Of a stretch of 64,000 nt of DNA, positions 56,055 to 64,000 are shown piece by piece. The position numbers were made by a program, and so were the translations under genes. Each line of letters begins with the position of its first letter. Position 1 is the first letter of the stretch. The DNA is from Chara braunii (taxonomy: Eukaryota; Streptophyta; Charophyceae; Charales; Characeae): contig BFEA01000034.1 of NCBI GenBank assembly GCA_003427395.1, forward strand, positions 4,661,794 to 4,725,793, read 5' to 3'. The notes under the pieces are model-generated. The model was not told where the DNA came from, did not search any database, and was given only the letters and a program-made list of their open reading frames with translations.

Positions 56055-56480
56055 GACGGTGCAAGCAAAGCACAGTCCACCAAGTAAGTTGACTGTCCCG
56101 TTGTTGTCCTGCTGCTGTCCTGCTGCAGCTACCCTCCTACCGTGTGAGCGAAAACCAGTCCTACAGGTAGGCCTCCCGTCGCCGCTGCCTGTCGCTGCTC
56201 CCATCGACTGTGTGAGTAAAGCACAGCCCACCAGGCAAGCCTTCTGTCACTGCTGCCTGTCGCTGCTCCTGCCGACTGTGTGAGTAAAGCACAGTCCAAC
56301 AAGCAAGCCTCCCATCAGTGCCTTCTGTCGCTGCTCCCGTCGACTGTGTGAGCGTAGCATAGCCCAACAGGCAAGCCTCCCGTTGCTGCTGTCTGTCGTT
56401 GCTCCCGTCGACTGTATGAGCGAAGCACAGTCCAACAGGCAAGCCTCCCATCACTGCTGCCCTGTTGCTGCTTCCTCCTT
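56055..56480. repeat. ~66 bp tandem repeat, ~6 units
   Basis: Units contain GACTGTGTGAG(T/C)(A/G)AAGCACAG, then CCAACAGGCAAGCCTCCC, then a variable CTGCTGCCTGTCGCTGCTCC stretch, starting near 56058, 56142, 56206, 56271, 56339 and 56407. The minus-strand open frame across it is a repeat translation. 55560-56054 carries no supported gene. Confidence 0.9.
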
Positions 56481-56977
56481 GGAACGAAAACAACTATCGA
56501 ACTGACGAAAAGAAGTTAGGCACGGCCAGGCCTTGAAGAAGCTAACTGCAAGCACAGGGATGACAACGATTATGAACTACTCTACGATTGGGCGCTACTA
56601 CCGCAAACATGACGACACGGCCTCCCAGAAACACATACGACGACCTCCCCTGAATCCGCTCATAGGGGTCAACAGAAACGAGAAGAACTTGAATGCCAGG
56701 CGGAGGCAGGCGTGTCCTCGCAGATAAATCGAGCGAGGCCACAAAGAGGGTTCAATTATGGCAAAGAATGGCATGACCGTCGGAACTGCAATGACCAAAG
56801 GACAGGAGCACTTACTGCGAAGAGAATGCTCGTTCTGCTACTCACCCAATATGCCAATCTGAGAACGAATCTTCCACTAGAACATTGGAAGATTCATCGC
56901 CATCTAAATGTTGCCCTCTACCTTTCTTGGCCTTCGGGAGAAGCCAACACAACCGCGTGGCTCTGAATCCCCGCACG

Positions 56978-56978
<1 letters not shown>

Positions 56979-57013
<35 letters not shown>
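56979..57013. repeat. (CT)n microsatellite
   Basis: Pure CT run followed by CCCTCTCTCTC. A second (CT)n run lies at about 57482-57504. Confidence 0.95.
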
Positions 57014-57017
<4 letters not shown>

Positions 57018-59503
57018 TCTCTCTCCCTCCTGCACCTAGTCACTAGTGTTGTCCCGATGCTCATTCAGCGGGCAGGCAGAACGAACTGGAGTGCGTACAC
57101 GACGATCCCCATGCCACGTAGGCTCCTTGCTCCCCTTGGTTGCACCAGTCTCTCCTCATTCCCACTCTCAACGACGTCTTCATGTACTTAGTCCACAATC
57201 GCGGCTAGGTTCTTGCCGCCTCTAATGGTGAGTCGCGCAACTCTGAGGGACAGTAGAAGAACTCTCAGCCAACGGACTCAGTATCGTGGAGGAGTGCTTC
57301 GAATGTACGGACCACCATATAGCTAGCACTTCCGCAAAGAAGGCGTGATGGCTGAGACCGTGGGAATGCGCAACGTGGCGTTGATGTTTCCACCAGTATG
57401 AGGAGATATAACGAAGACAAAATAAGGCCTGACACCGTAACTTGACTTTCGGTTCTCTCGCAAGGCTCAAGGTGAGTCCTTACTCTCTCTCTCTCTCTCT
57501 CTCTCACTGTTGCACTCGTTCTCACCTACGTAAGAAACAAAATACAAATGATTTTACCGCTAGAACTATAGGTAGGTAAACGACCATTCTCTTCGAGTAC
57601 ACGACCATTCTCTTCATTCTGCCTTAATCCATGCTCCTACCACCAGGTGCGTGCCTCTTTTTTCTTCTTCGTCACTCCTCCTATGTTCTCGACTCCTCTC
57701 AACTCTCATAGCTCGTTTCTTATGTCATGCATGTGGCCAACATCATGTCCTGATGCTTGAATCCATTACTCCTGCACAGTCTCTTCAACTCGTACCGATC
57801 AGTCTATTGTCCTAATGCCAAATCTGGCAAGACCATTGGATTTGGAATGGTCCAAAACCCCTATCTAGGCTCTCGGATCGCTCGAATCGGTCAAGAAATG
57901 GCCGAGATCCAACTAAATCCCTCCTAATTCCCCTCTCTTCTTTCTCCTTCGACTCTTCCCGCGCACCTCTTTCCTTTCTTACCTCTTATCCCACTACTTC
58001 TTTGCTTAGTCTGTCTGTAGATCCGAGTTCGCCTCTCCTCAAACCTTAGATTTCCTTTTTGCACTGCCTTGTTTTGTCAGGAAAAAAAAAAAAATGCAAG
58101 TTATGGATCTTTGCTTCCACTATACCCGTCTCTTCGTCTGTCTTTGTCATTTCCTCTTTCGTCCTCGTGTATCTGGTTCAGTTCGTGGCCAGGTTCATGC
58201 TCTTTTCCTTTATCTGCCCTGCCTTTCTCTTCTCTCACCTACACCGCCGCCCTACCATCCACTCCTCTTACGAACCCTGTTCCCTTCTTCGCCTTGTTCT
58301 ATCTTCTCCCTTCTTCTTCTTTCCTTCGCTGACCTTTAGTCCCTTCTTCTTCTTTCCTTCGCTGACCTTTAACGCAATTCGTCGTGCCGTCGACAACGCT
58401 CTAGCGCAGCCTTGCCATTCAACTCAATCGCGCTCGTCGAATGAAGGAAAACTGCCGAGGGAACCAACTACCACTCGACTGGTAAGTCTCTTGCTCCTAT
58501 GTCCAAGTTCGCCGAACGAGTTGCACGTCAATATAGCTGCAGCCTTCACCACAACGCCTCAGGCCCTCATAGGTGCCAAACTGCGTGCTAACCCAGATAC
58601 TTCTAGGAGCGTCGTCCTATACAGGCAACAAAACAATAGTCACGAAAGTCGTTTTTCCGCTAGAGAGTGTGTAACACTCCCTTGCCGAGCCTATCAGTCG
58701 TGACGACGAGTGGTGGTGCAGCGTGCGACAACGCCCGACTGTTGAGGCCATTCTGATTCTGCAGTGAGTGGGAGGGCATTGGGCTTACCACAATGCATGC
58801 AACTTGTGCCTAGGTGAAGCGGGCCCTGGCGCAGATCTTGATGGTAGTTGCAAATATTCAAATGAGAACTTTGATGATCCAAGTGGGGACAGGTTCTATG
58901 GAGACAGCTACTGCAGCTTGCATCGCCGCGGGCCTCCCATCAGTGTCGTGAGCCGCCTACGCCGAACCGCAATCCGGGTGCGTTCCCGTTTGTTGGGTCC
59001 AACGAGCATGCTCACACTCAAAACCCTCTCACAACAGAATCGTGGCTGGCTGATGGTGCACCCGTAGGTGCTGGTCTCGCCGCTCAGGTTTCTTCCTTTT
59101 CGTGGGCTTCACACCCATTGCTCACATGCACGTTGAACTCCTCGGTCTGTGTTTCATGACGGCAAGATAAAGGATTTTGGCCAGCGTCCGCCATCCGGAA
59201 CATGCCGGTACCCGAACAGGCCTGCAAAAGGAGGCACGTGCTGAAGGTCCTTGATTGCCGTGATGGCGATCCGTAGGGAAGGGGTGTTTCAATCGCTCCC
59301 TACTATAATGCCAGTCACAGCAGCCCATACTGACATGCACCCTATGCAAAGTCAAGGAGGGAGGTGACACAGTCGCCTTCCATCCCTATTGAGTGGATAC
59401 ACAACTTTTCCCCTTCCTTGCCCCGCTCATTAATTTCAAACACTCTTAAACTCTCTTTTTGAAAAACAGAAGGAAATAAATTTAAAATTAAATCAACTAA
59501 ACT
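57014..59503. other. No supported gene; pyrimidine-rich in part
   Basis: 58080-58380 is pyrimidine-rich and contains a perfect ~33 bp direct repeat (CCTTCTTCTTCTTTCCTTCG-type, about 58308-58373). Open frames of up to 214 codons are Ser/Leu/Phe-rich and lack recognisable domains. 58768-59067 has a frame with somewhat protein-like composition that I could not assign. Confidence 0.4.
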
Positions 59504-59598
59504 AGAGAACTGAGGGAGGTGCAGAGAACTGAGGGAGGTGTAGAGAACCGAGGGAGGCGTAGAGAACTGAGGGAGGCGTAGAAAACTGAGGGAGGTGG
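59504..59598. repeat. 19 bp minisatellite, 5 units
   Basis: AGAGAACTGAGGGAGGTGC and close variants repeat at 59504, 59523, 59542, 59561 and 59580. The flanking region to 60309 has no recognised gene. Confidence 0.95.
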
Positions 59599-60309
59599 GG
59601 ACTCACCCGCACCCTCTTGGCCTCGCCAATCGGACCCAGGCCCGGGCTCGTCCGGCAAAAACAAGGGGGATAGTCCCATAAGACCCTTGACCCCTCATTC
59701 TCCACTGGTCGCGCTCCCCTACTCCATCGCCGCGTGCTGACCTCGAACCTCAAACCTGTCGCTTGAAAATCCAATACCATAACGTGTAGAACTAGGCCCA
59801 AGGCTGAGGTAGGTAGGCACGACCTTGCTTTATGAATAGTCGCAAGACCGTAATTGGTCCTACCTGCACAAACCAGGCCTTCGCCTTGGCCTACCGACCA
59901 ACCTCCTGTTCGTTAGAAAACGTCGAGACGCCACCCGCGCCTAGGATCATAGCTTTCTAGTACCTTGGTCGTCAGGCGCTTGACATATTTTGCCGAACTT
60001 TCGACTTTCTCCCATACTAGAATTGCCAACGCCGCGCCTTTCGACACGTCGTCCAATCACAATTTTATGCGCATGTGCAAAGTAAGATCTTTATCTTCCT
60101 CGTGTTAAGCCCCACCAAAGGTCGGGCTAGTTTGCAGAGTAATGCTCGCCTCTGTATAACCAAATTGAAAACTACAGAAAAAGGTAACCGAACCCTATGG
60201 CTTTGATGTCTTCCGCCGCCTTGATGCTGCCGAAGACTAACAGTCACTCCACAGTGCAATGCAATAATGCGTGCCTCACACACTCTCTGATTCGATCTCA
60301 TTCGATTCG

Positions 60310-60545
60310 GACTCTTGCCAAGAGCGAGGTTGTCAGGCTGAGCGTCCTGATGGGATATGTCCCATCAGCGCGTTACCTTTATCAAGGGCGCACCCAATGC
60401 AACCTTTAAAAAGGACGACAAATACACTTGTAAGGGTGTGTGCTACGACAACGTGGTCTATACCTTCTTCTATGGAGGAGGGGAACTAAATCATAAGATT
60501 TCGTTTTTGGTTAGCGACGACTTGCCTTTTGATATGTTTTAAGGT
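60310..60545 (+). pseudogene. Protease-region fragment of a gypsy pol
   Basis: Frames around 60310-60545 read A-K-S-E-V-V-R-L-S-V-L-M-G-Y, then F-K-K-D-D-K-Y, V-V-Y-T-F-F-Y, and I-S-F-L-V-S-D-D-L-P-F-D-M before a stop. The last block resembles the strand before the ILG motif in Ty3 proteases. The active-site Asp region is missing and a frameshift occurs near 60360. It probably belongs to the same decayed element as 61152-63411. Confidence 0.45.
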
Positions 60546-60858
60546 ATGTATTAGGCCTAGGTTGCCAAACCCCAGTTTGACCGGGACCAAAAAATGCTTA
60601 AGCATGTATTACCAGATTGGAGGCCCGTTAGCTTGCAGAAGTAAAGTGCTAGCAGATTAGGGGACTTGTATGGCTGCATGTGTGCACATTCGTTCTACAA
60701 TTATTATAAACAAAACCAATTGGAGGGTGCGTATTTAGTCATTGTCTCTCAAAGAGGTGATGTCGTAAAAACACCCCCAAAGATAAACAAATCCAAGAGG
60801 AGGGTATGTATTTAGTTTTGCCTCTCAAAAAGGGGAGGCTTTAAAAACGCCCCCAGAA

Positions 60859-61259
60859 AAATCTTATTCATGGCGTGTTGGAACGTACCCGACGCATTGC
60901 ACAAACCGAAAGGCATCACCACAAACTCGTACAGACCGTACCTGGTTTGAAAAGTGTTTTTTTTTTTTTTTTTTTGAAACACTGCATCTGGGCAAGCTAG
61001 ACTGGTGTCACCCTCCAGGGGGTCTAGTAGGGGCTGCTCGCAGCTGGGAAGTCTAGACTAGAGTCATCCTCCAGGGGGGCTAGCAGGGGCTGCCCGCATC
61101 ACTAGTGCTAGCCTGCCAAGAGGCAGTGTTTTAAAACAAAAAAAAAAAAGCAAAAAAAACACTTTTCAGACCAGGTACGGTCTGTACGAGTTTGTGGTGA
61201 TGCGTTTTGGTTTGTGCAATGCCCCATGTACATTCCAGCATGCCATGAATAAGATTTTT
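60859..61259. repeat. Large imperfect palindrome built on RT coding sequence
   Basis: 60859-60960 is the reverse complement of about 61151-61259 with ~10 percent mismatches. The right arm encodes RT (G-L-Y-E-F-V-V-M ... F-G-L-C-N-A-P); the left arm is the same segment inverted. Between them are nested T-rich/A-rich tracts, GAAACACTGC and GCAGTGTTTT inverted ends (60976 and 61121), and two ~47 bp direct repeats containing CTCCAGGGGG and AGGGGCTGC. The arms' divergence argues against a simple assembly fold-back. Confidence 0.85.
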
Positions 61260-63411
61260 CATGATTGCTTAGATAAGTTTATTATCGTATACCTTGACGA
61301 CATACTTATCTTCAGTAGGATTGTTGAGGAACATGCATAGGACGTCGACATTGTGCTTGGTCTCTTGTGGCATAAGATAGACTTGGAGAAATGCGAGTTT
61401 GGTGACACCAAGATCTTACACTTGGGTCATGAAATCTCTGAAGAAGGCTTTAAGGCCTGAAGATGCCAATGTGGCTAGCATTAGGTACTGACCACGGCCT
61501 CAGTCTGTGATAGAGGTCAGGTCTTTCTTGGGGAGCCTTCAAAGATTGAAGTATGGTCTTTACACATCACGAGGTCTTGAAGTTTCCCAATCGTGAGAAG
61601 CCGTTCATTGTAACAACCAATGCAAGCTAATACGACATTGGCATGGTTTTGCAGCAACAGGAGGGGAAAAAGTTGAGGCCAATCGAGTACATGATTAAGA
61701 AGATGCCCTCTCAAAAGTTAGCGAAGTCGACATATAGGTGTGAGCTTTACGCCCTTTACAAGGCTTTGACCCATTGGAGGCAGTACTTGTTGGGCATATT
61801 CTTCATTGTGAGACCTGACCATCAGACCCTAAAATGGATCAAGACGCAGCCGACCCTCTCCGATGCACTCAAGAGATGGATCAAAGTCATTGAATAATAT
61901 GACTTCGATCGCCAGTATCTGAAAGGGGAGTACAACAAGGTGGTGGATGCTCTCTAACGAAGGGCAGAGTTTCTGGGTGTGCTAAAAACAGAGTTCGGGC
62001 TTTCCAACGCTCTGACTGTATCCATGGTGGACGCCTACAAGCAAGACGCGTGATGATGGGCATCATTCACAAACTCGTGGCCAAGGACAAGGCCACATCT
62101 GATGAGTTTGTGGTGGTGGATGGCTTGCTTTTCCTTAAGAAGGCTGGGAATAAAAGACTTTGAGTACCATCTAGAGAGTCTTTGCGTAGTTTGTTTCTAG
62201 GTGAGTGCCATGACGCAACCAGGCACTCTGGCTATAAGAAGACGTCTGCAAATCAAGTACACCGATTTGGATGGCCTTCTATGCTAGATGATGCAAAGCG
62301 GTATGTGGAAACTTGTCAAGTTTGTCAACGTGACAAGCCGAGGACGCAAGTTCCGTTTAGATTAATCAAGCTCTTGCCCATTCCGGCTCGCCGGGGACAG
62401 TGTGTCTATGGAAGTCATGAATACCCTCATGACCAGCAAGAGTGGCAAGAGCCATATCTTTGTTATAGTGGACCGATCCAGTAAGTATGTTAGGTTCGTC
62501 GCCATGCCTGAGACCACAAAGACCGAGCATGTCATTAAGCTATTTATGGACAACTGGGTGCGTGAATTTGGACTGCCCAAGTCTATCGTTAGCAATAAAG
62601 ATGTCTGATTCACTACTGAACTGTGGAGGAAAGCGGCTGAACAGATGGGCAGCCAACTGCAATTGACTTAAGGTAACCATCCCGAAGCCAATGGACAAGC
62701 TGAGCATACGAACCGTGTGGTGCAGCACTTGCTATGACATTACATCAAGCTGAGCCAAGACAACTGAGATGAGAAGTTATTGCTAGCCTTTACAACAACG
62801 ATGTTCATAGCACCACTGGTATGTCTCCTAACGAGTTGCATTTGGGTTGGAAGCCTAGATCGGCGATAGACTTTCTCCTACCTGAAACTGACCCACTGAG
62901 AACAAGCACACTCATCAGTCCACATTTCAAGTAGGGGAAGAAGTCTGGGTTAAGTCATCTGAATTGGGACAAGAATTGGGAGTATCTAGGAAGTTGATGC
63001 CGCAGTATTTCAGACCTTGGGAAGTTCTGGATATTGTTGGAAATGAACCGGATGGTCCCTCCTATGTCATTTGTATCCCTGGACACCCCTGCACTTACCC
63101 TGTTTTCATGCCTCCAAGCTTGCACCTTTTGCACAAACTGATCAGTTTCCTTCGAGATGCTCAATGCTGCGCCCAACACAGATGGATACATGGATATTGA
63201 TGATATTGTGGATCACAGAGACCTGCCTGCACCTAAGCCAGTTGGCAGAGGGGAAAACCGCTGAAATCTCCAAGGGAGTACCAGGTCCGATTCAGGCATC
63301 ATACGGATCCAAAGGAAGACCGGTGGTTCACTAAAAAGGAACTGATGTAGACAGCTCCTCAGCTTGTATCCGAATATGAAAGAAGACTAAAGAGGAAAGC
63401 TCCAGTTCAGT
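61152..63411 (+). pseudogene. Ty3/gypsy pol remnant (RT, RNase H, integrase, chromodomain-like)
   Basis: RT from 61152 with [10 protein letters not shown] (YLDD 61290-61301); the frame breaks at a TAG near 61338. RNase H-like sequence at 61640-61960 (P-I-E-Y-M, C-E-L-Y-A-L, D-H-Q-T-L-K-W-I). Integrase from 62180: H-D-A-T-R-H-S-G and C-Q-V-C zinc ligands. The first catalytic Asp is Glu (62411) and the second is Asn (62594, V-S-N-K-D). Numerous stops and frameshifts follow. C-terminal module at ~62960-63110 (S-R-K-L-M-P-Q-Y-F-R-P-W-E-V). A chromodomain-like Y-Q-V-R-F ... W-F-T-K-K-E-L is at ~63280-63345, out of the preceding frame. It is related to the 9799 element but much older. Confidence 0.8.
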
Positions 63412-64000
63412 AACAGCATCTCAGAGGACTTTCGAAGCTAAGAAGGAGAGAGTGCAAGGAACTGGCCCCTCACAGAGACCTCTCGTGCCTAGCCCGCGCC
63501 CCTTGACTCTGTCGGGCGTGCACGGTAGGCAGTGGGGGCGGGTTTTCTTGAGGCTGGCGGGATGAATCAGGGACTGCACTGCTGAGTGGATGTGTGACTG
63601 AGCCCTCAGCTGGGCGATGAGGCGTTTCCTGGCTGCCGTGTCACTCACGGCCTCTCAGCCAATGAGAACACAGCAGCTAGTTGGGCGTCGATAACTGACG
63701 GTACCAGGCCCACTTTCTGGAAAGGCCTTGGCCGTGCAGATTCTGGACCTGGGTGTGTTGCTACTGGGAACCCACGTGTGGGTCCAGGCAGGCGGCAGGC
63801 AGGCTGGGAGCAACGAACACTTTCCATAAAGGAAAGTGTTGACCCCCAGTTCAGCCACTGGGCTGGCTGGAAGCTCCGCCGCAGCGCTGCTTCACTGAGC
63901 ACTTGGAGGACGTGGGTGCTGGCCAGTAACAAGGGGGCACACAGGCACAAGAGGAAGGCTGCAGGGCGCAGCCTCAGGGAGTGGCGGCCATAGCCGGCCT
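63412..64000. other. Downstream flank, no gene recognised
   Basis: GC-rich sequence following the pol remnant, possibly its 3' untranslated region or LTR. It includes a perfect hairpin, AACACTTTCC (63816-63825) and GGAAAGTGTT (63831-63840) across a 5-base loop. Confidence 0.4.

Noticed and set aside
56161-56493. Minus-strand 110-codon repetitive protein
   Set aside because: It is the 66 bp tandem repeat read as codons; the unit is nearly a multiple of three, which keeps the frame open.
58059-58703. 214-codon + strand ORF
   Set aside because: Pyrimidine-rich composition, an internal nucleotide direct repeat, and no recognisable domain.
58768-59067. 99-codon ORF with protein-like composition (Cys, Gly, Asp rich start)
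   Set aside because: No family recognised, no splice or start context that supports it, and the second half turns Arg/Leu-rich. Left unassigned.

Overview
The window looks like a repeat-dominated nuclear scaffold from a large-genome eukaryote. I infer a streptophyte alga or plant, with a charophyte such as Chara as my best guess (low to moderate confidence). The clues are a plant-type tRNA-Asp primer-binding site on one retrotransposon, two spliced exons of a thiamine pyrophosphokinase gene separated by a 15.9 kb intron, abundant Ty3/gypsy elements, long microsatellites and no prokaryotic gene organisation. Scattered single Ns and one 650-base gap mark a draft short-read assembly.

Layout. 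(1) 1-18910: host DNA holding two exons of a thiamine pyrophosphokinase gene (2853-2925 and 18815-18910, + strand). Their intron contains microsatellites, a hAT-like MITE, an inverted LTR fragment and a chromodomain-type Ty3/gypsy element (gag 9799-11391, pol to 15713, 3' LTR 15755-17146). That element has a textbook -1 frameshift site between gag and pol. (2) 18911-25507: microsatellites, a four-unit tandem array of tRNA-like sequence (20781-21968), a duplicated GC-rich block, the gap (23337-23986), and the decayed gag of another gypsy element. (3) 25508-52089: one giant LTR retrotransposon with two ~7.4 kb LTRs flanking an 11.8 kb interior: tRNA-Asp PBS, a leader array of small ORFs, then gag, protease, reverse transcriptase, RNase H and integrase, all broken by mutations. 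(4) 52090-64000: fragments of further gypsy elements, two separate ~65 bp tandem arrays, a 19 bp minisatellite, a palindrome built on reverse-transcriptase sequence, and a pol pseudogene at 61152-63411.

Most interesting: the giant element carries two unfamiliar families of small proteins, here called A (about 136-182 aa) and B (about 89-105 aa), each present four times. Copies B1, B2 and A1 lie inside the LTR. Copies A2, A3, A4, B3 and B4 lie between the primer-binding site and gag as tightly packed or overlapping reading frames. The LTR boundary therefore cuts through a paralogous gene cassette, so part of it is duplicated at both ends of the element. I do not recognise either family.

Caution: the central ~6.1 kb of the two LTRs is identical down to the same ambiguous bases, while their edges differ by a few percent. 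The assembler very probably placed one consensus twice. LTR divergence and the ORFs in that core should not be treated as two independent observations.
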